The notes under the pieces were generated by a model. The model searched no databases. It saw only the letters and a list, made by a program, of their open reading frames with translations, and had not been told where the DNA came from. Position numbers and translations under genes: made by a program. A stretch of DNA of 64,000 nt from Williamsia soli (lineage in GTDB: Bacteria; Actinomycetota; Actinomycetes; Mycobacteriales; Mycobacteriaceae), in the NCBI RefSeq assembly GCF_017377795.1, contig NZ_JAFRDR010000002.1:795223-859222 (forward strand). The letters run 5' to 3'. Positions 46,662 to 57,501 of this stretch are shown here, piece after piece. Position 1 is the first letter of the stretch; the number at the start of each line of letters is the position of its first letter.

Positions 46662-47248
46662 CCCAACACATTCGAACAGCTCTGCTCATCGTCGACGTCC
46701 AGAACGACTTCTGCGAAGGTGGCTCGCTGGCGGTGTCCGGAGGCGCCGCCGTCGCCGCAGCGATCGCGGCCTACACCGACCGCGATCATGGTTATCTGGC
46801 GGTCGCCGCAACCCGCGATCACCACATAGATCCCGGCAATCACTTCTCCGAGACGCCCGACTTCGTCGACAGCTGGCCGCCGCACTGTGTCGTCGGCACG
46901 CCCGGTGTGGATTTCCATCCCGCGTTCGACGCCGGCGTCGCCGATGAGGTCTTCTCCAAAGGTGAATACAGTGCGGCCTACTCCGGTTTCGAGGGCACGA
47001 ACGCAGCTGGCGTCGCGCTCGGTGACTGGCTCCGCGAACGCGATATCAACGCCGTCGACGTCGTCGGACTGGCGACCGACCATTGCGTCCTGGCCACCGC
47101 ACTCGATGCTCGGAAGGCGGGTTTGACGACCCGCGTGTTGCTCGAGTACTCCGCCGGTGTCAGCCCCGAGACGACCGGGGCGGCCATCGCGACGATGACC
47201 GGGGCCGGGGTCTCTGTGGTCTCCGCTGTCGCGGCCCGGCCGCTGTGA
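46658..47248 (+). CDS. pncA: Nicotinamidase/pyrazinamidase
   Basis: 196 residues; deamidates nicotinamide to nicotinic acid, the substrate of PncB. The catalytic triad is visible: Asp in VDVQNDF (residue 12), Lys in SKGEYSAAYSGF (about 100) and Cys in ATDHCVLAT (about 143). Metal ligands are in TRDHHIDPGNHF. The GTG start overlaps the pncB stop (GTGA) and has GGAGGGG upstream. In M. tuberculosis pncA is far from pncB1, so this operon is a local arrangement. Family knowledge predicts pyrazinamide activation as a side activity. Confidence 0.95.
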   Translation: MTQHIRTALLIVDVQNDFCEGGSLAVSGGAAVAAAIAAYTDRDHGYLAVAATRDHHIDPGNHFSETPDFVDSWPPHCVVGTPGVDFHPAFDAGVADEVFSKGEYSAAYSGFEGTNAAGVALGDWLRERDINAVDVVGLATDHCVLATALDARKAGLTTRVLLEYSAGVSPETTGAAIATMTGAGVSVVSAVAARPL

Positions 47249-47279
47249 CGCTCCCGGTGCTACGGACCACCGGGGCGCG

Positions 47280-49409
47280 ATGACAGACATCCCCGAGGTG
47301 CCCGACCTGCTGTCGTCTGCGGTCGAGGCGCTCGGTGGGGCCAGGCGCGATGGACAGCTGAAGATGGCATCGGCCGTCGCCCACTCCATCGACACCGGTG
47401 AGCACCTGGCCGTCCAGGCCGGCACCGGCACCGGCAAATCTCTGGCGTATCTGGTGCCGTCGCTCCGTCATGCGGTGGACACCGGCAAGACGGTGGTGGT
47501 CTCGACCGCGACCATCGCGCTACAGCGTCAGCTCGTCGAACGCGACCTCCCCCGGACGGCCACGGCACTCACCGGTCCCCTCGGCCGCGCGCCCGAGTTC
47601 GCGATCCTCAAGGGTCGCGGGAACTACCTGTGCTTGAACAAGATTCACGCGGGCACCATCGAGGAACCGGATGGCGACCTGTTCGAGGCGATCGGCGGCG
47701 CAAAAGCCGACCCGTTTGCGGCTTCACGGCTCGGCCGGGAGGTCACCCGACTCCGCGAGTGGACGTCGGACACAGAGACCGGCGATCGAGACGATCTGAC
47801 GCCCGGGGTGACCGACCGGTCGTGGCGCCAGGTCAGCGTCTCGGCACGCGAATGCCTCGGCGCCACCAACTGCTCCTACGGCGCGGATTGCTTCGCCGAG
47901 AAAGCCAAGGCCAGAGCGGGAAAGGCCGACGTCGTCGTCACCAACCACGCGCTGCTGGCCATCGACGCGATGAGCCCCGCCGCGATCCTGCCCGAACACG
48001 ACGTGGTCGTCGTCGACGAAGCCCACGAACTCGCCGACCGCATCACCTCGGTCGCGACCGCCGAGATCTCCGGTGCGTCGGTGGCCGGCGTGGCCAGGCG
48101 GTGCGCAAAACTCGTCGACGACGAACTCGCGGACGACATCTCCGGCAGCGGCGAACTGATCGAATCACTACTCGAGGACAACGCACCGGGCCGGTGGACC
48201 GGGCTCCCCGACGGAGCACCCCTCGCCCTCTCGTCGTTGCGTGACCGGCTGTGGAGAGCGCACACCGCGATCGGACCGGTGCGACGCAGTGGCGAGGTCG
48301 ACCCCGAGGCCAACGCGGCCCGGTCGGCAGCACTGACCAGCCTCGAGGAGATGCATGACACCGCGGTACGCATCCTCGCCGCGTTCGACGACCCCGACGA
48401 GGCAAAGCGACCTGACGTGGTCTGGATCGGCGAAGACCTCGTCCGCGGCGACCGCAAGCGCGTGCTGCGAGTAGCGCCACTGTCGGTCGGCGGACTGCTG
48501 CGGGCTTCGCTGTTCGCGCACGCGACAGTCATCTTGACCTCGGCGACGTTGACCGTCGGTGGATCGTTCGATGGCCTGGCCGCGAGCTGGGGACTGCCAC
48601 CTCATCGCCCCAGCGCCAGCTCTGCCGACCAGGACTCGGACCCGGAGACGGAGGCGACCAGGTCCGCGCAGAGCATCACCGCGATCGGCAAACCCCCGCC
48701 GGCCGACGACAAGAAGGTCACGTGGAACGGTCTCGACGTGGGTTCGCCCTTCGACCACCAGAAAGCAGCCATTCTCTACGTGGCCAAGCATCTGCCCGCG
48801 CCGGGCCGCGAGGGGATGTCGGCCCGCACTCTCGACGAGGTGGTCGAACTGATCACAGCCGCGGGTGGGCGGACGCTTGGCCTGTTCTCGTCCATGCGGG
48901 CGGCAAAAGAGGCGGCCGAAGCGGTGCGCACGCGCATCGACCTACCCGTCCTGTGCCAGGGTGACGGCGCCACGGGCGCCCTGGTGAAGGAGTTCGCTGC
49001 CGACGAGAAGACGTGCCTGTTCGGGACTCTGTCGCTATGGCAGGGCGTCGATGTGCCCGGTCCGTCGCTCAATCTCGTCCTGATCGACCGGATCCCTTTT
49101 CCCCGACCCGACGATCCGCTGCTGATGGCCCGCCAGCGAGCGGTCGCCGCACGCGGTGGCAACGGTTTCATGGCCATCGCGGCAGGCCATGCTGCACTGC
49201 TGCTCGCGCAGGGAACGGGCCGCCTCTTGCGCGGCACGTCGGACCGCGGCGTGATCGCGATACTCGATTCACGTTTGGCCACAGCTCGCTACGGGAACTA
49301 TCTGCTCGCGTCGCTGCCGCCGTTCTGGCGCACGACCGACGGACAGCTGGTGCGCGGCGCGCTGTCCCGACTGCAGGGGACGAACACCACCGATGGCGGC
49401 AGAGCCTGA
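47280..49409 (+). CDS. dinG: DinG/XPD-type iron-sulfur DNA helicase
   Basis: 709 residues; a 5'-3' superfamily 2 helicase. Walker A QAGTGTGKSLAY lies near 46-57 and DEAH in VVVVDEAHELADR near 246. Four candidate 4Fe-4S Cys lie between (YLCLNK near 118, then ECLGATNCSYGADC near 190-203). The C-terminal motifs are TLSLWQGVDVPG and LAQGTGRLLRG. It probably resolves R-loops or other structures during repair. It matches Rv1329c, next to pncB. An acidic, proline-containing insertion lies near residues 440-475. Confidence 0.92.
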   Translation: MTDIPEVPDLLSSAVEALGGARRDGQLKMASAVAHSIDTGEHLAVQAGTGTGKSLAYLVPSLRHAVDTGKTVVVSTATIALQRQLVERDLPRTATALTGPLGRAPEFAILKGRGNYLCLNKIHAGTIEEPDGDLFEAIGGAKADPFAASRLGREVTRLREWTSDTETGDRDDLTPGVTDRSWRQVSVSARECLGATNCSYGADCFAEKAKARAGKADVVVTNHALLAIDAMSPAAILPEHDVVVVDEAHELADRITSVATAEISGASVAGVARRCAKLVDDELADDISGSGELIESLLEDNAPGRWTGLPDGAPLALSSLRDRLWRAHTAIGPVRRSGEVDPEANAARSAALTSLEEMHDTAVRILAAFDDPDEAKRPDVVWIGEDLVRGDRKRVLRVAPLSVGGLLRASLFAHATVILTSATLTVGGSFDGLAASWGLPPHRPSASSADQDSDPETEATRSAQSITAIGKPPPADDKKVTWNGLDVGSPFDHQKAAILYVAKHLPAPGREGMSARTLDEVVELITAAGGRTLGLFSSMRAAKEAAEAVRTRIDLPVLCQGDGATGALVKEFAADEKTCLFGTLSLWQGVDVPGPSLNLVLIDRIPFPRPDDPLLMARQRAVAARGGNGFMAIAAGHAALLLAQGTGRLLRGTSDRGVIAILDSRLATARYGNYLLASLPPFWRTTDGQLVRGALSRLQGTNTTDGGRA

Positions 49410-49485
49410 GCCGGATACCTCGATGTCGCATACGGTGGGAAGCAGCACGACGACGTGAGCAACGCTGGCAACAACACTGTGAGAG

Positions 49486-51504
49486 GTGGCCGACAAGGTG
49501 ATTGGGCGCATCGGGATCGATGACATAGCCCCAGTGGTTTCTTCGGGTCAGTTCGCCGCGAAAGCGGTTGTCGGAGAAATCTTTCCAGTCAGTGCAACCG
49601 TATGGCGCGAGGGCCACGACGCGGTGGCCGCCACCCTGCATGTCGAGGGTCCGAGTCGCGCGGGTGCTCTGGATGTTCGAATGTCGCCGGGTGCGGAGCC
49701 CGACACGTTCAACGCATTCTTCAGTCCCGACGCGACGGGCTACTGGTCTTATCGCATCGACGCGTGGAGTGATCCCTTCAGTACCTGGCGCGACGCAATG
49801 GACAAGAAGCTCGCGGCAGGTCAAGGGAGCGCGGAGCTCGCGAACGACATCGAACGGGGTGCACGGCTACTCGATCGCGCCCTCGAACTCACACCCCCGA
49901 CAGATCGTGACACGTTGACGAACGCGGCCACGGCGCTGCGCGACTCGCATCTGGCACTGCCGGACCGCGTCGGACCCGCATTATCGGCGCAGACAGCTCA
50001 CCTGCTGACGACCTATCCGGTCCGCGAACTCGTGACCAAGAGTCGTACCCACCGGGTGTGGGTCGACCGCACCCGGGCCCTGTTCGGGTCGTGGTACGAG
50101 CTGTTCCCACGCTCCACCGGAGGTTGGGACAACGAGGGACGCCCCGTACACGGGACATTCCTGACCGCTGCGGAGGATCTCCCACGGATCGCCGACATGG
50201 GCTTCGACGTCGTATACCTCCCACCCATCCACCCGATCGGTGAAGTCAACCGCAAGGGGCCCAACAACTCGGTGACCGCCGGCCCGGACGATGTCGGTTC
50301 ACCGTGGGCCATCGGGTCGAAGGACGGTGGGCACGATGCGATTCATCCTCGCCTCGGTTCTTTCGAGGACTTCGAGTACTTCCGGCATCGCACGGAAGAA
50401 CTGGGCATGGAGGTCGCACTCGACCTTGCTCTCCAGTGCGCACCAGATCACCCGTGGACCACCGAGCATCCGGACTGGTTCACCGCCGAACCCGATGGCA
50501 GTATCCGGTACGCCGAGAATCCCCCCAAGAAATACCAGGACATCTACCCCCTCAACTTCGACGACGACCGCAACGGAATCTTCCGGGGTGTCCTCAAAGT
50601 GGTTCTCGGCTGGGTTGCCAGGGGCGTCAAGATCTTTCGGGTCGACAACCCTCACACCAAGCCACCGGACTTCTGGGAGTGGCTCATCGTCGAGGTGAAG
50701 AAGCGCGATCCCGACGTCTTGTTCCTGGCTGAAGCGTTCACCCGCCCGGCCCGCCTGTACGGACTGGGCAAGCTCGGTTTCACGCAGTCCTACACGTACT
50801 TCACCTGGCGTACCGCGAAGTGGGAGATCACCGAGTTCGGGAACGAGATCGCGGGTAACGCCGACATCGCCAGGCCGAACCTGTTCGTGAACACGCCCGA
50901 CATCCTGCATGAATCGCTGCAGCACGGCGGTCCAGGGATGTTCGCACTGCGCGCGGCGTTGGCCGCAACCCTGTCCCCCACGTGGGGCGTGTACAGCGGG
51001 TACGAGCTGTACGAACACCACGCCGTCCGAGAAGGCAGTGAGGAGTACCTCGACTCCGAGAAGTACGAGCTGCGTCCCCGCGATTACAAGGGTGCATCGA
51101 GCCGGGGCGAGTCACTCGAAGGCTGGATCCGGTCGCTGAACGAGATCAGGCGACGACATCCCGCGCTGCAGCAGTTGCGGTATCTGAAGTTCCACCACGT
51201 GGACAACGATGCGTTGATCGCGTATTCCAAGTTCGACCCGAAAACCGGGGATACCGTGGTGGTCGTGGTGAACATCAACCCGTACGGTGCGGAAGAATCC
51301 ACGCTGTGGCTGGACATGCCGTCCATCGGATACGACTGGCAGGACCGGTTCAGCGGGGTGGATGAGGTCAGCGGCGAGAGTTTCCACTGGGGTCAGGCCA
51401 ATTTCGTTCGACTCGAACCCTGGCGATCGGTGGCCCACATCGTCGCGCTGCCCCCCATGCCCGAAGCCGCCCGCCGTAACCTCGCGTTCAGGACACCCTC
51501 ATGA
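49486..51504 (+). CDS. glgE: Alpha-1,4-glucan:maltose-1-phosphate maltosyltransferase
   Basis: 672 residues, GH13_3. It transfers maltosyl units from maltose 1-phosphate to growing alpha-glucan. Motifs are [35 protein letters not shown], the nucleophile Asp in [11 protein letters not shown] near 386, and the acid Glu in [15 protein letters not shown] near 417. [17 protein letters not shown] is diagnostic for GlgE. The N-terminal domain is shorter than I recall for the M. tuberculosis enzyme. The GTG at 49486 has an overly close GAGAGG, and GTG 49498 is an alternative. It overlaps glgB by 4 bp. glgP, which precedes it in M. tuberculosis, is absent. Confidence 0.95.
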   Translation: MADKVIGRIGIDDIAPVVSSGQFAAKAVVGEIFPVSATVWREGHDAVAATLHVEGPSRAGALDVRMSPGAEPDTFNAFFSPDATGYWSYRIDAWSDPFSTWRDAMDKKLAAGQGSAELANDIERGARLLDRALELTPPTDRDTLTNAATALRDSHLALPDRVGPALSAQTAHLLTTYPVRELVTKSRTHRVWVDRTRALFGSWYELFPRSTGGWDNEGRPVHGTFLTAAEDLPRIADMGFDVVYLPPIHPIGEVNRKGPNNSVTAGPDDVGSPWAIGSKDGGHDAIHPRLGSFEDFEYFRHRTEELGMEVALDLALQCAPDHPWTTEHPDWFTAEPDGSIRYAENPPKKYQDIYPLNFDDDRNGIFRGVLKVVLGWVARGVKIFRVDNPHTKPPDFWEWLIVEVKKRDPDVLFLAEAFTRPARLYGLGKLGFTQSYTYFTWRTAKWEITEFGNEIAGNADIARPNLFVNTPDILHESLQHGGPGMFALRAALAATLSPTWGVYSGYELYEHHAVREGSEEYLDSEKYELRPRDYKGASSRGESLEGWIRSLNEIRRRHPALQQLRYLKFHHVDNDALIAYSKFDPKTGDTVVVVVNINPYGAEESTLWLDMPSIGYDWQDRFSGVDEVSGESFHWGQANFVRLEPWRSVAHIVALPPMPEAARRNLAFRTPS

Positions 51505-53717
51505 CAACATCATCTGACGCTGTACCCGACGCACTGCTGCCCGCAGCAGACCTCGACCGGTTACTCGCGGGCACCCACCACAATCCGCACGGCGTCCTCG
51601 GCGCCCATCCGGTCGGTGAACATACCGTGCTACGCACCCTCAAACCGGATGCGAGCGCGGTGAGCGCGATCATCGGCGGCACCGAGTACCCATTGACACA
51701 ACAAGATTCAGTGCTGTGGGTCGCAGCGGTGCCGATCACCGACCTCATCGACTACCGCTATCGGGTCACCTATCCGAACGCCGACGACGGCGGCTCCGAC
51801 CGCGAGTTCGTCGTCGCCGACGGCTACCGGTTCCTCCCCAGTCTCGGCGAGTTGGACATCCACCTGTTCACCGAGGGCCGTCATGAACGGCTGTGGGAGA
51901 TCCTCGGCCCTCAGGCTCGGCTCTACACGACAGCCGACGGCGACGTCGGCGGCACCAGTTTCGCCGTGTGGGCGCCCAACGCCCAGGGCGTGACGCTCAT
52001 CGGCAGTTTCGACGGCTGGCGCGGACACACCGCACCCATGCGTTCGCTGGGATCGAGCGGCGTGTGGGAGGTGTTCGTGCCCGACGTCGGACCCGGGACC
52101 ACCTACAAGTTCCGGATCACGGGCAACGACGGCATCGTGCGCGAGAAGGCCGACCCCATGGCACGCGCCACCGAGATCCCCCCGGCGACTGCGTCGGTGA
52201 TCCCAGAGACGTCGTTCGAGTGGACAGACGACGCGTGGATCGCAGACCGTGAGCAGATCGTGGCCACCGACGAGGCGATGAGCGTCTACGAGGTCCACCT
52301 CGGATCGTGGCGCCAGGGTCTGGACTACCGCGAGCTGGCGCAGCAGCTCGGCGACTACGTCATCCAACTCGGTTTCACGCACGTGGAATTGCTGCCGGTA
52401 TCCGAGCATCCCTTCGGCGGCTCCTGGGGCTATCAGGTCACCTCGTACTACGCACCGACGTCGCGGTTCGGAAGCCCCGACGACTTCCGCTACTTCGTCG
52501 ATCATCTCCATTCCCTCGGAATCGGTGTCCTCGTCGACTGGGTCCCCGCCCACTTCCCGAAGGATGCCTGGGCGTTGGCGCGGTTCGACGGCACCCCACT
52601 CTACGAACATGGCGACCCCCAGCGCGGCGAGCAATTGGACTGGGGTACCTACGTTTTCGACTTCGGCCGCAACGAGGTCCGCAACTTCCTGGTCGCCAAC
52701 GCGCTCTACTGGTTCGATCAGTTCCACATCGACGGACTTCGCGTCGACGCCGTGGCCTCCATGCTCTATCTCGACTACTCCCGACCCGAGGGGGGCTGGT
52801 CCCCCAACATCTACGGCGGGCGCGAGAATCTCGAGGCAGTTCAGTTCATCCAGGAGATGAATGCCACCGTGCACAAACACCATCCGGGTGTCGTGACTGT
52901 CGCCGAAGAATCCACGTCCTGGCCCGGCGTGACGCGCACCACCACTCTGGGTGGCCTCGGTTTCAGCATGAAGTGGAACATGGGTTGGATGCACGACACC
53001 CTCGGCTACCTCGGCCGTGACCAGATCCATCGGAGTTTCCACCACCACGAGATCACCTTCTCGCTGATGTACGCCTGGAGCGAGAACTTCGTCTTGCCGA
53101 TCAGTCACGACGAGGTGGTGCACGGTAAGGGCACGTTGTGGTCACGGATGCCTGGCGATTCCCGGGCCAAGGCCGCGGGCGTTCGATCACTGCTTGCGTA
53201 CATGTGGGCGCATCCCGGCAAGCAACTGTTGTTCATGGGCCAGGAGTTCGCGCAGACACCGGAGTGGTCGGAGAACCGCAGTTTGTCCTGGGATCAACTC
53301 GAGGGCTGGGAAGGTGAATTGCACTCCGGGGTCCAGGCACTGGTCACCGATCTCAACAGCGTCTATCGGGCCCACCCCGCGCTCTACAGCCAGGACATCA
53401 CGCCCAACGGCTATTCATGGATCGACGCCAACGACACCGCGGGCAACATCATCAGTTTCCTGCGCTGGGGATCGGACGGTTCGGTGGTGGCATGTGTGTT
53501 CAACTTCTCTGGCACCACCCGCACCGAATATCGCGTGGGACTGCCGTCGGCAGGCACGTGGACCGAGATCCTCAACACCGACGCACCGGCATACAGCGGC
53601 AGCGGCGAGGGCAACCTCGGTCAGGTGATCGCAGCGGAAGAGGAGTGGCACGGACGTCCTGCCTGCGCCCGGTTGACCCTCCCGGCCAACGGGGCCATCT
53701 GGCTCACCCCGGCCTGA
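51501..53717 (+). CDS. glgB: 1,4-alpha-glucan branching enzyme
   Basis: 738 residues, GH13_9. Two N-terminal beta domains (about 15-110 and 120-220, the second a CBM48 with [20 protein letters not shown]) precede the catalytic barrel. Motifs are [18 protein letters not shown], the nucleophile in [19 protein letters not shown] near 415, the acid Glu in [14 protein letters not shown] near 468, and [13 protein letters not shown]. It introduces alpha-1,6 branches into the GlgE product. The ATG start overlaps the glgE stop (ATGA), coupling chain growth and branching. Confidence 0.96.
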   Translation: MTTSSDAVPDALLPAADLDRLLAGTHHNPHGVLGAHPVGEHTVLRTLKPDASAVSAIIGGTEYPLTQQDSVLWVAAVPITDLIDYRYRVTYPNADDGGSDREFVVADGYRFLPSLGELDIHLFTEGRHERLWEILGPQARLYTTADGDVGGTSFAVWAPNAQGVTLIGSFDGWRGHTAPMRSLGSSGVWEVFVPDVGPGTTYKFRITGNDGIVREKADPMARATEIPPATASVIPETSFEWTDDAWIADREQIVATDEAMSVYEVHLGSWRQGLDYRELAQQLGDYVIQLGFTHVELLPVSEHPFGGSWGYQVTSYYAPTSRFGSPDDFRYFVDHLHSLGIGVLVDWVPAHFPKDAWALARFDGTPLYEHGDPQRGEQLDWGTYVFDFGRNEVRNFLVANALYWFDQFHIDGLRVDAVASMLYLDYSRPEGGWSPNIYGGRENLEAVQFIQEMNATVHKHHPGVVTVAEESTSWPGVTRTTTLGGLGFSMKWNMGWMHDTLGYLGRDQIHRSFHHHEITFSLMYAWSENFVLPISHDEVVHGKGTLWSRMPGDSRAKAAGVRSLLAYMWAHPGKQLLFMGQEFAQTPEWSENRSLSWDQLEGWEGELHSGVQALVTDLNSVYRAHPALYSQDITPNGYSWIDANDTAGNIISFLRWGSDGSVVACVFNFSGTTRTEYRVGLPSAGTWTEILNTDAPAYSGSGEGNLGQVIAAEEEWHGRPACARLTLPANGAIWLTPA

Positions 53718-53732
53718 CGGCCGAGGCGCTAG

Positions 53733-55181
53733 ATGACAACCGGTCGGGTACTGATCGGGCCGCTGATCGGCGTTGTCCTACTGGTGTTGGCGGCATGCGC
53801 CTCCGACGATCGCCGCGAGCAGGTCACCGGCGATGCGGTGTCCGCCTTCAGCGATGCCTTCACCGTTGCCGGGATGCCGGTCACGACCGGGCCCAATGGG
53901 CTGCGATCGGGCACCACCGGACCTGATCTGGACATTCGCGGAGGCACCGGCGACCAGATCGACGAACTCATGGCCGCTGCCTTGGCCGACCTGGACACGT
54001 ACTGGAAAAAAGCCTTCGAACCCGCGTTCGGCCAGAGCTTCAAGACCGGCCTCAGCTTCGTCTCGTGGGATGCCGAAGCGTCCGAGTCACTGTCGGAGTC
54101 GTTCTGCGGGCAGTCCACTTTCCGCCAGGTCAACGCCGCGTTCTGCCCCGATCGCGTCGAAATCGGCTGGGACAGAGGCGTGCTGATGCCGGCACTACTC
54201 GAGGAGTTCGGCCCGATGGCCCCGGTCACCGTGATCGCGCACGAGTACGGCCACTACATCCAGATGATCGGCGGCTTCGACAAGTCCGCCTCACCCATCG
54301 TCAGCGAGCAACAGGCCGACTGCCTGTCGGGTACCTTCATCCGCTGGCTCGCCGAGGGCCACGGCACGTATCTCGAGATCAACACCGGAGACGGGTTGAA
54401 CACCGCCATCGCCGCACTCATCTCGGCGCGAGACGGTCGTCGCGGCCAATCCGATCACGGCACCGCCTTCGAGCGCGCCGATGCCTTCGAGACGGGATTC
54501 AGCTCCGGGGCCGCCTTCTGCGGCGCGATCGGCCAGCTCTACGTCGACGAAAAGCGTGATCAGATGCCCCCACGATTCGACAACACCGGGTCGATCGACT
54601 CCACGCCGTTCAGTGAGGCCGGTTTGGAGTCTGTGGTGACGTCGGTAGAGAGCTTCTTCGACCTCTCCGAGGCGGTTCGGCCGGTGGTTGAGCGCACGGC
54701 ACTCGACGGCTCATGCGCAGACGTCGATCTGGCCGAGGTCGCGCAGGCTCCGGTCGCATTCTGCCCGAGCACCAACACGGTGTCGATGGATCCCGATCAG
54801 CTCGCGCTGATCGCCACGAACGGCACGAACGGGCCGGCTGGGTTGCCCAGCTTCATCGGCGGCGATTTCAGCGCCTACTCGCTGGTGGCGTCGCGGTATT
54901 CGGTCGCTGCGCAGAGCGCCCGCGGGCAGGTGATCGACCGGCCGGTCACCGCTGCGAGGGCGGCGTGCGACACCGGCCGCTGGGCCCGTTCCACCGCCGA
55001 TTCCGGCACGTTCACGTTGCGTGGCGGTGACCTCGACGAGCTGGTGTCAGGTCTCCTGGTCAGCGGCGCGGTGGCGAGCGACGTCGCCGGCCGCTCACTG
55101 CCGAGCGGATTCGCGCGGATCGACGCCTTCACAGCCGGGTACTTCGACCCTGAGGACGGCTGCTCGCGCTACGACCCGTGA
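53733..55181 (+). CDS. Neutral zinc metallopeptidase-like lipoprotein
   Basis: 482 residues. It has a signal peptide with lipobox LAAC (Cys22), so it is a membrane-anchored extracytoplasmic lipoprotein. The zinc motif HEYGH near 170-174 and a downstream Glu in SEQQADCLSGTF resemble the YpfJ/neutral zinc metallopeptidase family. Several Cys pairs in the second half may form disulfides. The substrate is unknown. It lies 15 bp after glgB, so it may be cotranscribed, but there is no functional link in the sequence. Confidence 0.85.
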   Translation: MTTGRVLIGPLIGVVLLVLAACASDDRREQVTGDAVSAFSDAFTVAGMPVTTGPNGLRSGTTGPDLDIRGGTGDQIDELMAAALADLDTYWKKAFEPAFGQSFKTGLSFVSWDAEASESLSESFCGQSTFRQVNAAFCPDRVEIGWDRGVLMPALLEEFGPMAPVTVIAHEYGHYIQMIGGFDKSASPIVSEQQADCLSGTFIRWLAEGHGTYLEINTGDGLNTAIAALISARDGRRGQSDHGTAFERADAFETGFSSGAAFCGAIGQLYVDEKRDQMPPRFDNTGSIDSTPFSEAGLESVVTSVESFFDLSEAVRPVVERTALDGSCADVDLAEVAQAPVAFCPSTNTVSMDPDQLALIATNGTNGPAGLPSFIGGDFSAYSLVASRYSVAAQSARGQVIDRPVTAARAACDTGRWARSTADSGTFTLRGGDLDELVSGLLVSGAVASDVAGRSLPSGFARIDAFTAGYFDPEDGCSRYDP

Positions 55182-55210
55182 CGTAGCGCGACGTCGCCGA
55201 CCCTCGGGAG

Positions 55211-56194
55211 TCAGTACAGAGCTGTCGCCAGTTTGCGCCGGGCCGCGACCACGAACGACTCGGCCGGATCGAAGAGTTCGAACAGCTCCAGCAGTCTGGT
55301 CCTGGCTGCGGTCCGCTCGTCGCCCGCGGTTCGTGAGATCACCTTGATGATCCGATCGAACGCGGCTTCGGGCTGCTGGTTGAGCAACTCGAGGTCGGCC
55401 GCCGCCAACTGGGCCGGAACATCGTCCGGTGCCGCGTCGGCGAGGGTTGCGGCATCGTGCTTCTGGGCGCGGGCGACGAACTCGAGGTTGCGCACCAGCG
55501 AAGCGGCTTCGACGTTCCCGGGTTCGGCTGCAGCAATTTCCTTGTAATCGGCAAGGGCGCCGTCGATGTCGCCGTCGTTGAGCTTGGTCTCCGCGGCGAT
55601 CATGCGCGGGTCCTCGGGCTCCGGTTCAGGTTCGGCACCATCCGCAGCCGGAGCACCGGTCAACTCTGCTCCGTGTTTGGCGAGGAGGTCGTCGATCCAG
55701 CCCTGGATCTGCCCCGCAGGCTGGACCCCCGCGAATGCCGACACCGGTTGCCCGGCGACGATCGCGACCACGGTCGGAATCGACTGCACTCCGAACAACT
55801 GCGCGATCCGCGGATTGGCATCGACATCCACCTTCGCCAGCACCCACTTGCCACCGGACTGCGCAGCCAGCGCCTCCAGGGTCGGCGAAAGCTGTTTGCA
55901 CGGCTCGCACCAGGTCGCCCACAGATCGACGAGGACCAGAACCTGTCCGGATCGCGCCACTACGTCGGCCTCGAAGTCGGCCTCGGTCACGTCGTACACC
56001 GCAGGAAACGCGCCGCCGGACGACGGCGCTGCGGCGCCACCGGCGGGAGGTGCCGGCGACGCGGGACGATTCGCCTGCGCGCGCCCGGCATCGGCGCGCT
56101 CCTTCAACACCGAGAGGTCAACTGCACCGGACATCGCGGCGGCTGCTCTCACTGCGGACGCGGAAGCGGGATTACGTTGTTGCGGTCTGCTCAC
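55211..56194 (-). CDS. Thioredoxin-TPR protein (CnoX/YbbN-like, Rv1324 position)
   Basis: 327 residues. A Pro/Ala/Gly-rich N-terminal linker (about 38-62) is followed by a thioredoxin domain with WCEPC near 98 (two Cys, as in active thioredoxins). An Ala/Glu linker leads to tetratricopeptide-like helices (about 195-320, LNDGDIDGALADYKEIAAAEPGNVEA). Proteins with this layout in E. coli (CnoX) act as holdases that protect chaperonin clients from oxidation. Here the catalytic Cys pair also allows redox activity. GTG 56194 is the start; the ribosome site is weak. Confidence 0.88.
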   Translation of the reverse strand: MSRPQQRNPASASAVRAAAAMSGAVDLSVLKERADAGRAQANRPASPAPPAGGAAAPSSGGAFPAVYDVTEADFEADVVARSGQVLVLVDLWATWCEPCKQLSPTLEALAAQSGGKWVLAKVDVDANPRIAQLFGVQSIPTVVAIVAGQPVSAFAGVQPAGQIQGWIDDLLAKHGAELTGAPAADGAEPEPEPEDPRMIAAETKLNDGDIDGALADYKEIAAAEPGNVEAASLVRNLEFVARAQKHDAATLADAAPDDVPAQLAAADLELLNQQPEAAFDRIIKVISRTAGDERTAARTRLLELFELFDPAESFVVAARRKLATALY

Positions 56195-56293
56195 CAGTCC
56201 AGTTTGGCACGACCTCGAAGCGATGTGTGCTGAGGTCTTCCAGCGTTCGCCACAAGCTGACAGCGCCAGAAACCGACATAGCAGATTGTCGAG

Positions 56294-57463
56294 TCAGTGA
56301 GACGTCGTGCGCACGGGTTCGGTCGCGGTGTCGCGCGGCCGGACGATGGGGGCGGCCACCGCGGCGAACAGCATTCCCGCGGCCGCGATCCACAGCGCAG
56401 ACCCGAGCGACCACCAGTGACTCAACGGGCCGATGACGGCCGGGCCGGACAACATCCCGACATAGCCGAAGCCCACCACCAGCGAGATGGTCTGACCGCT
56501 CGATCGCTTCGAGAGATTTCCTGCAGCGGTGAACAACTGCGGTACTCCCCCGGCCACACCGAGGCCGAAGATCGCCCACCCGACAACACTCAGCAGCGGC
56601 GTCGGAGAGCAGATGACGACGGCGATTCCGGCGACTGCGACCAGTGCCCCCACCCGGACCACCGCCACCGGACCCAGCCTCGCGCTCACAGCGTCCGCCG
56701 AGAATCTCGCGATCACCATCGTGGCGCTGAACGCCCCGAACGCGACGGCGCCCATCGCTTCGGGCTGGTCGAAACGCTCGACCAGATGCAAAGCACTCCA
56801 GTCATAGGCAGTGCCCTCGGCGAGCATCACGCTGAAGGCCACCGCAGCCAGCAGTGCGATCCGGCCCCACGGTTTACGCTCCACGCCGTCTGCGACGATC
56901 TCCGCATCGGACCGTCCATCGCCCGGACGTCCGGGGAGTAACGACCCTGCCAGTAGCAGTGTCGTCGCGACACCGAGCGCGCAGCACACGAGCAAGGTCG
57001 CAGGCAGTGGGACGTCGGTTGCCACCGTGGCGGCGACCACACCCGATCCGATCAGGCCTCCGACGGAGAAGAATCCGTGAAACGACGACATGATCGGGCG
57101 GCCGTATTCACGTTCGGTGAGAACCGCCTGTGAGTTCATGCAGACGTCGAGTGCGCCATTACAGAAACCGAACGCCACCAGCGCCAACGCGAGTGAGGTG
57201 GTCCCGGTGGCCAGGCCGGGCAGGACGATGGCGCCGGACAGTGCGATCGCGCTGATGACGGTGGGATACCGGGACCCGAACCGGTCGGTCAGCGGTCCCA
57301 TCACCTGCATGCCGATGAACGCGGACCCGCCGAGCGCCAGCAACAGGCCACCGAGGGTGGCATGATCGACGCCGGTCCGCGACTGCACAACCGGAATATG
57401 TGCCACCCACATGGCAGCGAGCAGGCCGTTGAGAGCAAAGATCCCCGACACCGCCACCCGCAC
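56294..57463 (-). CDS. Major facilitator superfamily transporter
   Basis: 389 residues with about 12 membrane helices. PLTDRFGSRYPTVI after helix 2 is an MFS loop 2-3 signature. NGALDVCMNSQAVLTEREYGRPIMSSFHGFFSVGG resembles the FucP/YbjJ-like branch. The substrate is unknown. The GTG at 57463 lacks a clear ribosome site; the gene begins 38 bp after the DUF3817 gene and is probably cotranscribed with fadA4. Confidence 0.85.
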   Translation of the reverse strand: MRVAVSGIFALNGLLAAMWVAHIPVVQSRTGVDHATLGGLLLALGGSAFIGMQVMGPLTDRFGSRYPTVISAIALSGAIVLPGLATGTTSLALALVAFGFCNGALDVCMNSQAVLTEREYGRPIMSSFHGFFSVGGLIGSGVVAATVATDVPLPATLLVCCALGVATTLLLAGSLLPGRPGDGRSDAEIVADGVERKPWGRIALLAAVAFSVMLAEGTAYDWSALHLVERFDQPEAMGAVAFGAFSATMVIARFSADAVSARLGPVAVVRVGALVAVAGIAVVICSPTPLLSVVGWAIFGLGVAGGVPQLFTAAGNLSKRSSGQTISLVVGFGYVGMLSGPAVIGPLSHWWSLGSALWIAAAGMLFAAVAAPIVRPRDTATEPVRTTSH

Positions 57464-57501
57464 CCGCGGGTGCAGATGGGTGGCGGCAGCCGGGGATGTC
57501 G

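Noticed and set aside
51708..51748. A frameshift or split at the glgE-glgB junction
   Set aside because: Both proteins are full length with normal termini. The 4-bp ATGA overlap is ordinary translational coupling.
51708..53123. 471-codon minus-strand frame across glgB
   Set aside because: Antisense shadow. The plus strand encodes a full-length GlgB with all catalytic motifs.
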